NCBI GenBank assembly: GCA_943333505.2
Contig: CALQTN020000034.1
Location: 1 to 48,156, forward strand
Source: Asaia bogorensis
GTDB taxonomy: Bacteria > Pseudomonadota > Alphaproteobacteria > Acetobacterales > Acetobacteraceae
Reading direction: 5' to 3'
Length of the DNA: 48,156 nucleotides
The translations under genes were made by a program, and so were the position numbers. The notes below the pieces were generated by a model. The model was not told where the DNA came from. It saw only the letters and a program-made list of their open reading frames with translations, and searched no databases. Position 1 is the stretch's first letter; each line of letters starts with the position of its first letter. Shown one piece after another: positions 1 to 8,432 of this stretch.

Positions 1-12
1 GCCCCCGCCCTT

Positions 13-53
13 GCCACCGTCGTCATCGCGAACTCTTGTGAAGCGATCCATCT
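13..53. repeat. Dispersed ~41-bp repeat, copy 1
   Basis: This stretch recurs almost unchanged, in the same orientation, at 326-366. The shared core includes GCGAAC.CTTGTGAAGCGAT. It resembles the short GCGAA/GAAGCGAT-type chromosomal repeats found in many copies in proteobacterial genomes. No gene is supported in 1-473; the open frames there lack coding character. Confidence 0.7.
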
Positions 54-256
54 TAAGCCCCCACAACGATGCTCACCCCACGATCGCGACCCTAGGGTGC
101 AGTTCCGCTTCGAACGGCACCGTCACCGCCACACGTCCTTGCCAAACTCGCGCGATGATACGTGCTCATGGCAGTGGCGCCTGTCGTTTCTGGTTATCCA
201 GATCATATTGGGCAGGCACGTGCAGCGACTGGCAGAAAAGCCAGTGTCAAAGCGCC

Positions 257-366
257 TTCTTTTTGTGAACAAAAAGAAGCAAAAAAACTTCATCCATGCC
301 TTGCCGTTGGCGTGCCCCCACCCCTGCCACCGTCGTCATCGCGAACCCTTGTGAAGCGATCCATCT
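257..366. repeat. Palindromic AAAAAG repeat (copy 1) plus second 41-bp repeat copy
   Basis: Positions 257-266 and 269-278 form a perfect 10-bp inverted repeat (TTCTTTTTGT / ACAAAAAGAA) around a GA centre. They are followed by AAAAAAACTT and, at about 301-314, by a TTGCCGTTGGCGTG block. The same order of parts is seen at 41083-41217 and, diverged, at 43951-44032, so this is one member of a dispersed family. Here only one arm of the GCCGTTGGC stem is present. Positions 326-366 are the second copy of the repeat at 13-53. Confidence 0.75.
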
Positions 367-473
367 GATTATGCGCCAGTCCATGATAAGGAAATCAAGA
401 AACTCGCCCTTTTCAGCCTATGGGTGCCGCATTTTGTGTCGATTTCTAATATGCTCGGAAAACCGGAGAAGAA

Positions 474-676
474 ATGCAAGATATCCACAGTCCGACCAAT
501 TCCGACCTGATCGACACAAAACCCGCCCGAGGCAAACGCCGACGCTTCGTCAGCTTCGTGGACATGAATGCTGACAAATATCGCTACTGGTAGTCGCGCC
601 CCGTGCCCGAACGGCTCGCTGCCATAAGCGAGTTGTCGATTGAGGGCTATAGACTGAAAGGCACATTGCCGCGTGA
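474..676 (+). pseudogene. Decayed partner gene of the nucleotidyltransferase, in-frame stop
   Basis: An ATG at 474 opens a frame whose product ends NADKYRYW and then meets TAG at 591-593. The frame continues after the stop with SRPVPERLAAISEL. Read together, YRYW(stop)SRPVPERLAAI resembles the YWLSRPV.ERLAAIE segment of small proteins often encoded just upstream of DUF6036/AbiEii-like nucleotidyltransferases; a leucine codon (TTG) changed to TAG would explain the stop. The match is from memory of the family and needs a search. The C-terminal part no longer resembles the family, and its end near the GTG at 673 is uncertain. I infer a dead gene, paired with the truncated gene that follows. Confidence 0.45.
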
Positions 677-858
677 CCCCGGACTTCGAAGACCTTCTCA
701 TCCACCTCAACACTGAAGGCGTGCGGTATCTGATCGTCGGGGGCTATGCTGTTGATGTTTATGCCAAGCCGCGCGCGACCAAGGGCTTCAACATTTTCAT
801 TGGATCGGACACTGCCGAACGGGGAAGTCGTATGGCGATCAACATAAGTATTATGTGA
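673..858 (+). pseudogene. Truncated DUF6036/AbiEii-like nucleotidyltransferase
   Basis: The 61-residue frame starts at GTG 673. Its N-terminal half matches the start of small nucleotidyltransferases related to AbiEii toxins: FEDLLIHLNTEGVRYLIVGGYAV, then the GG motif and an R.TK segment. In active members TK is followed by an acidic D.D pair that binds metal (TKDLDIW); here it reads TKGFNIF, so both catalytic aspartates are lost. The frame ends at about one third of the usual length. From about 822 to 890 another frame gives a coding-like tail (GKSYGDQHKYYVIPKWKY), which could be a fragment of a different gene joined by deletion. The product is very probably non-functional. Confidence 0.55.
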
Positions 859-886
859 TTCCGAAGTGGAAATATGCCGTCTCTTA

Positions 887-1159
887 CTAATCCCAAGGAT
901 ACACTCCACTATATCCCTTTGACTCCATACAATCATTTACATATGTCATATAATTTGCGGTCACAGCGAAAGAGGTACTGTATGTCGGCAGCCCGTTTTG
1001 GCCAGCCTGCATTTTGCACAATGCTTGATCACGTCTTGCATCAAGATTAGATGTCCCTGCACGTACCCATGCACCGGGCGCGCAGCCCTCTACGAAAATA
1101 ACCAACAAAATCACCGTTAATATACGACGCGGGCGGAGCCTGGGGCTATTGTATTCCAT
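887..1159 (-). CDS. Small predicted lipoprotein
   Basis: The 90-residue product begins with a basic stretch (RLRPRR), a hydrophobic segment (ILTVILLVIFVEGC) and a cysteine fitting a relaxed lipobox (VEGC), so it is probably exported and lipidated. The mature part contains two more cysteines (ALCKMQ, VNDCMES) and no domain I recognise. I chose the ATG at 1159 over the longer frame (from 1225) because it puts the hydrophobic segment in signal-peptide position and avoids overlap with the gene upstream. It lies 30 bp downstream of the repeat-protein gene on the same strand, so the two are probably co-transcribed. Confidence 0.6.
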   Translation of the reverse strand: MEYNSPRLRPRRILTVILLVIFVEGCAPGAWVRAGTSNLDARRDQALCKMQAGQNGLPTYSTSFAVTANYMTYVNDCMESKGYSGVYPWD

Positions 1160-1188
1160 CGCATTCTGCCGTCCGTCCTGGGAGGATC

Positions 1189-1554
1189 TTACCGGCACCG
1201 AACACCAGCCGGGGTTGGGGTGCAAGTCACGCCATTAGAATATGTCAATCCACCTGATGGGTTTTGACGCGATGTTGTCCCGCTAGACGAGTCGTATCCA
1301 CCTGCCGGGTTCGGCCGAGTTGATGTGCCGTTCGAATAGTCGTAGCCCCCAGCCGGATTGGAGCGCGAACTCGTACCATTCGAATAATCTAAGCCACCAG
1401 ATGGATTGGCGCGCGAAGACACTCCGTTCGAGCAATCGTATCCACCAACCGGATTTCGTGTGCATGTTTGAGCGCTTAAATCGTTCGACATAGCGGCTGC
1501 GAAAAGCGCTACGCCCAGAAGCAAGATCGTATTTTTTACTGAAAAGAGAGTCAT
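1189..1554 (-). CDS. Secreted protein of five 16-residue repeats
   Basis: 121 residues. Residues 1-29 form a signal peptide (MTLFSVKNTILLLGVALFAAA... with a likely cut after LSA). The rest is five tandem copies of a 16-residue unit with consensus SR.NP.GG.DYSNGTS, the first and last being more diverged, and then a closing CTPTPAGVRCR. Cysteines occur only at the two ends of the array (CTRNPVGGYDC and VTCTPTPAGVRC), which could tie its ends by disulphides. The Asn/Gly/Ser/Tyr-rich unit suggests a repetitive beta-type or flexible surface structure; I do not recognise a family. GGAG lies 6 bp before the ATG. A promoter is visible at 1597-1626. The gene heads a probable two-gene unit with the lipoprotein. 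Confidence 0.7.
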   Translation of the reverse strand: MTLFSVKNTILLLGVALFAAAMSNDLSAQTCTRNPVGGYDCSNGVSSRANPSGGLDYSNGTSSRSNPAGGYDYSNGTSTRPNPAGGYDSSSGTTSRQNPSGGLTYSNGVTCTPTPAGVRCR

Positions 1555-1596
1555 ATCGGCTCCAGGCAGAAAGAGAATTTTCGTTTTTCTAATAAA

Positions 1597-1626
1597 ATGT
1601 TACCGTGGCACACTCTTAGCAGTCAA
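1597..1626 (-). promoter_or_regulatory. Sigma-70-type promoter for the repeat-protein gene
   Basis: On the minus strand TTGACT (1621-1626) is followed after 18 bp by TAACAT (1597-1602). This lies about 40 bp upstream of the start codon at 1554, in an AT-rich stretch unlike its surroundings. Assigned by eye only. Confidence 0.5.
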
Positions 1627-2022
1627 CATAATTAATCCGAAGCCTGCCTTTTATAACGATTTTTTCGATCTCCCTTACCTCGCCTGGTACCAGGGGGGGA
1701 TGCGGGAGTTTAGCCGATGGCCCGCTGCCCTAAGCCCTAAGCACCGAAACCACCTGCCGGCACCCAGCCTGGGCAGGTCTGTGTCTCGAATGTCCGGCAG
1801 GCAACAAGCGTCGATTTGAGAGAACCCCGCGTTATGTGGTGTTCGCATGACGCGGAGTTCGAGTTTGCCAGCCATTCGAAGCGACAATAAATTTCGATGC
1901 CACGTAGATTGGGGCATTCACGCAACATAATAAAGGTGCAGTTCTAAGCAGAACGGCACATCCCAATGTACTGATTGATACCACGCCGGTGAAGGGTTCT
2001 ATGAGATTTCCGTCCGTCGCGG
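1627..2022. other. Gene-poor stretch
   Basis: Short minus-strand frames between 1675 and 1930 have no family resemblance and overlap each other. I see no RNA gene, repeat or terminator here. Confidence 0.5.
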
Positions 2023-2805
2023 TCAGGGTGCCTCCGCTGCCCTGAACTCGTGCAGGCAAGCTTCGACCGCCCGTTTGCATTTCTCGTCGGGGTCGTCGAG
2101 CCACTGCTGCCAGTCTCGAGTCTGCATCAAGTCGAGGACAGTGGACTCCTGGCGATCGGGATCGTTGAGGCAATCGCTATATTGATTGCGCACCAACGGC
2201 GCGGCCAGGGTGGCCGGAATCGGCACTCGGGCATGCGGATTGTGATAGAGGTCGATCACCAAAGCGGACTCCGACGGCTGGCGCATCACCGCGATAGCGC
2301 TGATCGAGGTGTTATCCTGGCAGGTCAAGGTAGCTTTCCTTCCGTAGCGAGCACCTAGGAAGCGTGGTTTGTGTGCCGAACCATCTGAGATTTCGAAATG
2401 CAGGGACTCTAGGCCAAACATTGCTTGTAGGACTTGAGACGGTTCCAGGTGAAAACCGATCGTCTTGTCGAAGAAGCAGACGACGGTCGGGAAGCCCCGC
2501 TTGGACGCATTGCGCAACTGGGCGGACGCAGCCTTGATCGGACCACGGAGCCTGGCACCGGGATCGACCCAGCGAAGGCTGACGACGCCAGCCTGCACCT
2601 CGCGTTGAAGATTCTGATTCTCATCATCGCGCTTGTCGGCGAGTTCCTTGATCTCAACGAAGCACCAGTGTGGCCCTAGGTGGATGGCATAGTCGGGGCG
2701 CTTGCAGCCTGGGGTATGCGCTTCCCGAATGCGCTTGAAGGTCACGCCCTGTGAGCTACACCATCCCTCAAAAACGAACTCGGACGGGGTCAGTGGGGCC
2801 GTCAT
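2023..2805 (-). CDS. Hypothetical protein with PD-(D/E)XK nuclease-like N-terminus
   Basis: 260 residues. Near the N-terminus a short helix-like segment (SEFVFEGWCSSQG) is followed by KRPDYAI (D38) and HWCFVEIKE (E51, K53), an arrangement that fits the PD-(D/E)XK nuclease core (D, then E-x-K on the next strand) used by many restriction and repair enzymes. The remaining 200 residues are not recognised; they include a PTVVCFFD strand near 105-112 and an Asp/Trp-rich tail. There is no methylase or helicase neighbour, so a restriction role is not supported. The start is the ATG at 2805. It stands alone between the gene-poor stretch and the importer operon on the opposite strand. Confidence 0.5.
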   Translation of the reverse strand: MTAPLTPSEFVFEGWCSSQGVTFKRIREAHTPGCKRPDYAIHLGPHWCFVEIKELADKRDDENQNLQREVQAGVVSLRWVDPGARLRGPIKAASAQLRNASKRGFPTVVCFFDKTIGFHLEPSQVLQAMFGLESLHFEISDGSAHKPRFLGARYGRKATLTCQDNTSISAIAVMRQPSESALVIDLYHNPHARVPIPATLAAPLVRNQYSDCLNDPDRQESTVLDLMQTRDWQQWLDDPDEKCKRAVEACLHEFRAAEAP

Positions 2806-3117
2806 GGCGACAACTCCGCCTTAGGTTTGATTATACAGCAAGGATATGGTGCGCCAAGTCGGCGGTAACAAGGCCACCGGCAGGAACCACTGGCACTCTT
2901 GCGCTCCCCCAATCCCGCTCAATCGTTCCGGCCTTTTGTGCCTCCAAGCCAATCTTCCGCGCTCGGCTGCAACGCGCAGTACGTTCATGCTATCCGAATG
3001 TCAGCCCTCACGTTGTATCGGAACGTCAACCCGCCCCCCCCCCACCCCAATCTTGCAACTCCCCCGCAACCCAGGCATGACCTAACCAACCCGCCCCCGA
3101 GGATATCCGCCCCCAAA
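2806..3117. other. Intergenic region before the importer operon
   Basis: This separates the divergently transcribed nuclease-like gene and the ABC permease gene. It holds C-rich runs (about 3030-3050) and no clear promoter, terminator or Fur-like box that I can defend. A longer frame begins at 2899 but its first 73 residues are proline-rich and unlike the family. Confidence 0.45.
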
Positions 3118-4860
3118 ATGTCCATCGCCACCACCCAGCCCCGCCTGTTCTCCCGAGCCTGGTCCGGCCTCCTCCTCCTCATCCTGACCTTCCTGATCAT
3201 CTACCCCACCGCCATGCTTCTGCTCGGCGCGCTGACCGATGCCAACCCGGTGGTCGATGGCTTCGCCAACATGCAGCTGTCCCTCGGCAATTTCGCCACC
3301 GTCCTCGCCAACCCGACCGTGCACGCCGCCCTCGGCAACTCGCTGCTCGCCTGCGCCGGCGGCACCGCGCTCGCGGTCATCATCGGCCTGTTCTTCGCCT
3401 GGATCGTGGTCCGCACCGATACCCCGTTCGGCGGTTTCATCGCTGCCATCGGCATGTTGCCGCTGTTCGTCCCGCCTTTGGTCGCCGGCGTCGCCTGGGC
3501 GATCCTCGGTTCGCCCAAAACCGGCCTGCTCAACACCGTGCTCGCCAGCATGGGCATCAGCTTCCGCTTCAACCTTTATTCGCTGTCCGGCATCATCTTC
3601 GTCTTCGGCATGTATTACGCGCCCTATGTCTACATGTTCACCGCCTCCGCGCTCCGCAACATGGACCCGTCGCTCGAAGAAGCCGCCGAGATTTCCGGCG
3701 CCAGCGCCTTCCGCACCATGTTCACCATCACTTTCCCGCTGATCCTGCCGGCGATCGTGTCGGGCATGTTGCTGTCGTTTATCGTGATGCTTGGCATTTA
3801 CGGCGTGCCGGCAACCCTGGGCGCGCCCGCCAATATCCCGGTGCTGACCACCTACATCTTCCAACTCACCTCATGGTCGCCGCCGCGCTACGGCACTGCG
3901 GCCTCTGTCGCGATGATCCTGATGCTGGTCACCGGCGCGCTGGTGGTGCTCCAGCAGAAAGTCCTGTCCGGCCGCAGCTACGTCACCGTCGCCGGCAAGG
4001 CGTTCCGTCCGCGCACCTTGCGGCTCGGGCCATGGCGCTGGTTCACCCTGGCGCTGGCGGTGATCTATCTGTTCGTCGTTGTCGTGCTGCCCACCATCGC
4101 CCTGCTGATCGCGGCGTTCCGCAAGTTTTTGTATATCCGCAACCTCGACGCCCTGTTCGATACCAAGCAATATTCCTGGCTGCATTTTGACCGCTTGTTT
4201 TCCAATCCGGCGACGGTCGATAGCATCATCAACACCATGCAGGTCGGCGTCGCCACCGCGCTGATCGGCGGCGTATTAGCCTTTGCGGTCGGCTACACCG
4301 TCGCTCGCACCCAGGCGCCGTGGCGCCGCGTGATCGACATCATCGCCACAGTCCCGGTCGCCATCCCCGGTCTGGTGATCGGTGTCGCCTATCTCTGGGC
4401 CTGGATCGGCTTGCCCGGCGGCTTTTACGGCACCATCTGGATCCTGGCGCTCGCCTTCGTCGCCCGCTTCCTGCCCGATACGGTGAAAGTGTTGACCAGT
4501 TCGCTGATGCAAATCCACCGCGAACTGGAAGAAGCCGCCTGGCTCTGCGGCCGCGGCACCTTGTCCACCATCGCCACCATCACCTTGCCACTCGCCCGCC
4601 CCGGCGTGATCGCTGCCATGACGCTGCTGTTCGTGCTGTCGATCCGGGAACTGGGCTCCTCGCTGTTCCTCTACTCATCGCAAACCATGGTGATGGCGGT
4701 GCATTTGCTGAGCTACTATGAAGGCGGCAACTTCAGTGTGACCGCCGCCTTCAGCCTGGTGCAGATGGTGCTGCTTGCGGTACTCATCGGCCTGACCAAC
4801 CTTGCCACCCGTCGTGCCACCACATCGGACGCCGCCAGCGGCCTAGGCCGCGCCGGTTAA
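3118..4860 (+). CDS. ABC transporter permease, fused double-unit (iron/FbpB type)
   Basis: About 580 residues from the ATG at 3118, which directly precedes the first membrane helix (LLLLILTFLIIYPTAMLLL). The protein holds two copies of the six-helix permease unit of the binding-protein-dependent family, as in FbpB/AfuB. Each copy carries an EAA-type loop for contact with the ATPase: SLEEAAEISGAS near residues 183-194 and ELEEAAWLCGRG near 463-474. It forms the channel for the substrate delivered by the binding protein encoded 17 bp downstream. The order permease, binding protein, ATPase on one strand indicates an operon. The family imports ferric ion, but related systems carry phosphonates or other anions, so the substrate is inferred. 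Confidence 0.85.
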   Translation: MSIATTQPRLFSRAWSGLLLLILTFLIIYPTAMLLLGALTDANPVVDGFANMQLSLGNFATVLANPTVHAALGNSLLACAGGTALAVIIGLFFAWIVVRTDTPFGGFIAAIGMLPLFVPPLVAGVAWAILGSPKTGLLNTVLASMGISFRFNLYSLSGIIFVFGMYYAPYVYMFTASALRNMDPSLEEAAEISGASAFRTMFTITFPLILPAIVSGMLLSFIVMLGIYGVPATLGAPANIPVLTTYIFQLTSWSPPRYGTAASVAMILMLVTGALVVLQQKVLSGRSYVTVAGKAFRPRTLRLGPWRWFTLALAVIYLFVVVVLPTIALLIAAFRKFLYIRNLDALFDTKQYSWLHFDRLFSNPATVDSIINTMQVGVATALIGGVLAFAVGYTVARTQAPWRRVIDIIATVPVAIPGLVIGVAYLWAWIGLPGGFYGTIWILALAFVARFLPDTVKVLTSSLMQIHRELEEAAWLCGRGTLSTIATITLPLARPGVIAAMTLLFVLSIRELGSSLFLYSSQTMVMAVHLLSYYEGGNFSVTAAFSLVQMVLLAVLIGLTNLATRRATTSDAASGLGRAG

Positions 4861-4877
4861 CCTCGAAGGATATCGTC

Positions 4878-5906
4878 ATGAAACTCACCCGTCGCGCCGC
4901 GCTTGCCGGCATCGGCACCCTCGCCATGGCCCGCCAGGTGCGCGCCTTCGAGGCCTTCAAGCCATCCGCCGAACTGGTCGCCGCCGCCACCAAGGAAGGC
5001 CGCATGGTGTACTACACCGCGAGCTTCACCGAGGTCGAACAGGAGGTCATCAACGCCTTCAACAAGCGCTTCCCCGGCATCCGCATCCAGATGGTGCGTG
5101 CCTCCGGTGGCCAGTTGATTACCCGCATTCGCACCGAGGCCGCCGCCGGCAAGCTGTCCGCCGATGTCATCGACCATTCCGACCGTGGCCTGATGAAGGA
5201 GGTTGAAAACCTGTTCGCCGACTACGCCCCGCCCAACGCAGCCGAGTACCTGCCGAGCGTGCTGGTTTCCCCAAAATTATGGCCCCGCCTGACCCCGGCA
5301 TGGTGCATCGCTTACAACAGCGAGTTGGTGAAGAACCCGCCGAAATCCTGGATGGATCTTACCAAGCCCGGCTACGAAAAAGGCGCCATCGGCCAGGTCA
5401 TCGCGCCATCGGGCGGCACCACCTGGACCCGCATCATGTTCGAACGCCAGGTGCTGGGGGAAGATTACTGGAAGAACCAGGCCGCCACCAAGCCGGCGCT
5501 CTACCCGTCCGGCGCGCCGCTCGCCGACGCGCTGGTGCGCGGTGAGGTCCAGATCGCGCCCCTGATCTTCAACGCGATCATGCCGAAGCAGCGCGATGGC
5601 GCCCCGATCGGCATCTTCTTCCCGCCCGAAGGCGTGCCGATCGTGCCCTACGCAACCGGCATCCCGAAAACCGCCGCCAACCCGAACGCCGCCAAATTAT
5701 TCCTCGACTGGAGCCTGTCCGACGAAGGCCAGGCGTTCACCATCAAGGACCAGGGCAACCTCACCAGCCTGAAATCCCCGCCCTTCCTGCCCAACGGCTT
5801 CGATCCCAAGGTCGCGAAAATCTGGGCGCCGGAATTCGCCCAGTTCTCGACCTTGCGCGACAAATGGCTGGAAGAATGGAACACAGTTTACGGATACCGT
5901 CAGTGA
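4878..5906 (+). CDS. Periplasmic substrate-binding protein (FbpA-like, family 1)
   Basis: 342 residues. The N-terminus MKLTRRAALAGIGTLAMARQ has a twin-arginine-like motif before a hydrophobic core and an alanine-rich cut region, so Tat export is possible. The mature protein has the usual family pattern: ELVAAATKEGRMVYYTASF at the start, VINAFNKRFPGIRIQMVR in the first lobe, SADVIDHSD, and LFLDWSLSDEGQAF near the C-terminus. It captures substrate in the periplasm for the permease encoded just upstream. It ends 10 bp before the ATPase gene. Iron is the best guess from the FbpA/AfuA likeness; the tyrosine pair that binds iron cannot be confirmed by eye. Confidence 0.85.
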   Translation: MKLTRRAALAGIGTLAMARQVRAFEAFKPSAELVAAATKEGRMVYYTASFTEVEQEVINAFNKRFPGIRIQMVRASGGQLITRIRTEAAAGKLSADVIDHSDRGLMKEVENLFADYAPPNAAEYLPSVLVSPKLWPRLTPAWCIAYNSELVKNPPKSWMDLTKPGYEKGAIGQVIAPSGGTTWTRIMFERQVLGEDYWKNQAATKPALYPSGAPLADALVRGEVQIAPLIFNAIMPKQRDGAPIGIFFPPEGVPIVPYATGIPKTAANPNAAKLFLDWSLSDEGQAFTIKDQGNLTSLKSPPFLPNGFDPKVAKIWAPEFAQFSTLRDKWLEEWNTVYGYRQ

Positions 5907-5916
5907 GGCAGGCAGC

Positions 5917-7005
5917 ATGAGCGCCGAACTCGCGATCCGCGACCTCGAGAAAGTCTTCAACACCGGCAAGCCGGCGGTCGATGGGGTCAGCTTCACCATC
6001 GCCCCCGGCGAAATCGTGGTGCTGCTCGGCCCATCCGGCTGCGGCAAAACCACGACTTTGCGGTGCGTTGCCGGCCTCGAACACCCAACCGCCGGGGAAA
6101 TCAGCCTCGACGGCGATCTCGTATCGGCGCCGGCCAAAAATATCCTGACCCCGCCGCGCGCGCGCAATATCGGCATGGTGTTCCAGTCCTACGCGGTCTG
6201 GCCGCATATGACGGTGCGCCAGAACGTGACCTATCCGCTGCGCACCCGCGGCATGACGCGGGCCGCGATGGACGCCGCAGTGGCCGAGGCGCTGGATCTG
6301 GTGGATCTCGCCATCTACGCCGACCGTCCGGTGACCCAGCTTTCCGGCGGCCAGATGCAGCGCGTCGCCCTGGCCCGCAGCATGGTCTACGCGCCGCGTT
6401 TGCTGTTGCTCGATGAACCGCTATCGAACCTCGACGCCCAACTCCGCCTCCGCCTGCGCGACGACCTGCGTCGCATCATCAAGCGCACCGGCCTCACCGC
6501 GCTTTACGTCACCCACGACCAGCAGGAAGCCGTGGTGCTCGGCGACCGCATCGGCGTCATGCAGGGCGGCAAGCTCCGCCAGATGGCGACCCCGGCCGAT
6601 CTCTATAACCGCCCGGCCGACCAGTTCGTCGCCGAATTCACCGGTGCATCAAGCATGCTGCCCTGCCGCCTGACCCGCCGGGAAGGCGCGTTCGGTCTGG
6701 TCGAAATGGCGGATGGCAGCGCGGTCGAAGCCTGGATGCCCGGCGCCCCTGCAATTGGCACCGCCATGGTGTTGGCAATCCGCCCGGAAAACGCCGTGCT
6801 CGGCGCGCCATCCGGCCCGAACAGCTTCACCGCCAAAGTCCACGCGCTGCGCTATCAGGGCACCCAGACGATTTACGAGCTTGATGCACTGGGCGGTCGG
6901 ATTGAGGCACTGGAACTCGGCACCGCGGCCCGCCACGCCCAAGGCTCGGAAGTTAGCCTGACCCTGCCGCCGGCACTGACTTGGGCCTATGCGTCAACGT
7001 CCTAA
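5917..7005 (+). CDS. ABC transporter ATPase (FbpC/PotA-like)
   Basis: 362 residues. Walker A is GPSGCGKTTT (near 39-48), the Q-loop VFQSYAVWPHMT, the signature LSGGQMQRVALARS and Walker B LLLLDEPLSNLD, followed by the H-loop TALYVTHDQQEA. The C-terminal 120 residues form the TOBE-type regulatory domain of this subfamily (MVLAIRPENAVLG). It hydrolyses ATP to drive the double permease encoded upstream and is the last gene of the importer operon. The 205 bp that follow contain an A-run and a G-run at 7013-7042 but no clear hairpin terminator. Confidence 0.9.
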   Translation: MSAELAIRDLEKVFNTGKPAVDGVSFTIAPGEIVVLLGPSGCGKTTTLRCVAGLEHPTAGEISLDGDLVSAPAKNILTPPRARNIGMVFQSYAVWPHMTVRQNVTYPLRTRGMTRAAMDAAVAEALDLVDLAIYADRPVTQLSGGQMQRVALARSMVYAPRLLLLDEPLSNLDAQLRLRLRDDLRRIIKRTGLTALYVTHDQQEAVVLGDRIGVMQGGKLRQMATPADLYNRPADQFVAEFTGASSMLPCRLTRREGAFGLVEMADGSAVEAWMPGAPAIGTAMVLAIRPENAVLGAPSGPNSFTAKVHALRYQGTQTIYELDALGGRIEALELGTAARHAQGSEVSLTLPPALTWAYASTS

Positions 7006-7210
7006 CTGCTAACAAAAAAATCACTTGCAGTGGGGGGGGAGGGGTCTTATCAGCACCCCACGCAGCAACGCACGTGCCTCTGGCCCTCCTGGGTTACGTA
7101 ACGACGTCAAGCGTTCTGGCAATCGTCTGGTCGCTGGTTCGTTCGACCGTTTCGCAACTTACGCCCGTCGTCTTACTCAGGCGGGTGTCATATCTGGGGG
7201 AGTGCGCGCG

Positions 7211-8341
7211 ATGACATCAAAGATCGCTCGTTTTCTTATTGACCATCAGCCGGCCACGCCGTGCCTGGTGCTGGACGTGGACCGTGTGGAAGCTAATTTC
7301 CGCCGGATCAGCGCGGGCTTGCCGCTCGCGCGGGTTTACTACGCCGTAAAGGCCAACCCGGCTCGCCCGATTCTTGATCGCCTCGTCAAGCTCGGCAGCA
7401 GCTTCGATGCCGCCGGCATCGAGGAAGTCGAGATGTGTCTGGCCGCGGGTGCCTCGCCGTCACAAATCAGCTTCGGCAACACGATCAAGAAATCATCGGC
7501 CATCACCCGTGCCTTCGCGGCCGGCGTGGACATGTTCGCCTTCGATTCGGCCGAAGAACTCGACAAGCTCGCATCCTGCGCCCCTGGCAGCCGGGTCTAT
7601 TGTCGCATCCTGGTCGAAAACGAGGGCGCCGACTGGCCGCTGAGCCGCAAATTCGGCACCACGATCGCCAATGCGCGCACCCTGATGCTGCGCGCCGCCG
7701 AACTGGGCCTCGACCCGTACGGCCTGTCGTTCCATGTCGGCAGCCAGCAAACCACCACCAGCAGCTACGAAGCCGCCATCGGCAAGGTCGCGATGCTGTT
7801 CACCGATCTGCGCGATGCCGGCATGAATATCCGCATGGTCAACCTCGGCGGCGGCTTCCCGGTGCGTTACCGCGACGAAGTGCCCGCGTTCGACGCCTTC
7901 GCCGATGCCATCATGGGCGCGATGGTCGCCCATTTCGGCAACGCATTGCCGGAAATGCTGATTGAACCCGGCCGCTCGATCGTCGGCGATGCTGGCGTGA
8001 TCCTGTCCGAAGTCGTGCTGGTCAGCCGCAAAGACCCGCAAGACCCGATCCGCTGGGTCTATCTCGACATTGGCCGCTTCGGAGGCCTCGCCGAAACCGA
8101 AGGCGAGGCGATCAAATATCGCTTCACCACCAAACATGATGGCGGCCCCACCGGCCCGGTCGCGATCGCCGGCCCGACCTGCGACGGCGCGGACATCATG
8201 TACGAGAAAAGCAACTACCGGCTGCCGCTGGCGTTGACCCATGGCGACCTGGTCGAAATCCAGTCCACTGGGGCCTACACCACCACCTATGCCAGCCAGA
8301 AGTTCAACGGCTTCGCGCCGATGACCGAACACTACGTCTGA
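7211..8341 (+). CDS. Type III PLP decarboxylase (ornithine/lysine decarboxylase family)
   Basis: 376 residues from ATG 7211; a longer upstream frame (7025) has no family likeness and is rejected. YYAVKAN holds the lysine (K48) that binds pyridoxal phosphate, FHVGSQ and NLGGGFP contact the cofactor, and GPTCDGAD holds the active-site cysteine (C324) donated across the dimer. The length fits the short bacterial/eukaryotic ornithine decarboxylase branch of the alanine-racemase fold, which makes putrescine or cadaverine; substrate choice cannot be read by eye, and lysine/ornithine dual enzymes occur in this branch. A hairpin terminator follows at 8362. Confidence 0.85.
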   Translation: MTSKIARFLIDHQPATPCLVLDVDRVEANFRRISAGLPLARVYYAVKANPARPILDRLVKLGSSFDAAGIEEVEMCLAAGASPSQISFGNTIKKSSAITRAFAAGVDMFAFDSAEELDKLASCAPGSRVYCRILVENEGADWPLSRKFGTTIANARTLMLRAAELGLDPYGLSFHVGSQQTTTSSYEAAIGKVAMLFTDLRDAGMNIRMVNLGGGFPVRYRDEVPAFDAFADAIMGAMVAHFGNALPEMLIEPGRSIVGDAGVILSEVVLVSRKDPQDPIRWVYLDIGRFGGLAETEGEAIKYRFTTKHDGGPTGPVAIAGPTCDGADIMYEKSNYRLPLALTHGDLVEIQSTGAYTTTYASQKFNGFAPMTEHYV

Positions 8342-8361
8342 CCCGGGATTGGGCCAGAATC

Positions 8362-8394
8362 GGGCGGCACGTCGCAAGGCGTGCCGCCCTTTTT
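8362..8394 (+). terminator. Rho-independent terminator after the decarboxylase gene
   Basis: GGGCGGCACG at 8362-8371 pairs with CGTGCCGCCC at 8380-8389 around an 8-base loop, followed by TTTTT at 8390-8394. It sits 20 bp after the stop codon. Confidence 0.85.
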
Positions 8395-8432
8395 GTGTGG
8401 ACATCCGCAACACCGTTGCCTAGGATTTGTCC

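Noticed and set aside
3082-3864. Long antisense frame rich in Gly, Glu, Asp, His and Arg opposite the permease gene
   Set aside because: Its composition is the mirror of the GC-rich gene on the other strand; the plus-strand protein has clear family motifs.
7493-8413. 306-codon minus-strand frame opposite the decarboxylase
   Set aside because: No family motif; the opposite frame contains all cofactor and catalytic residues of the decarboxylase.
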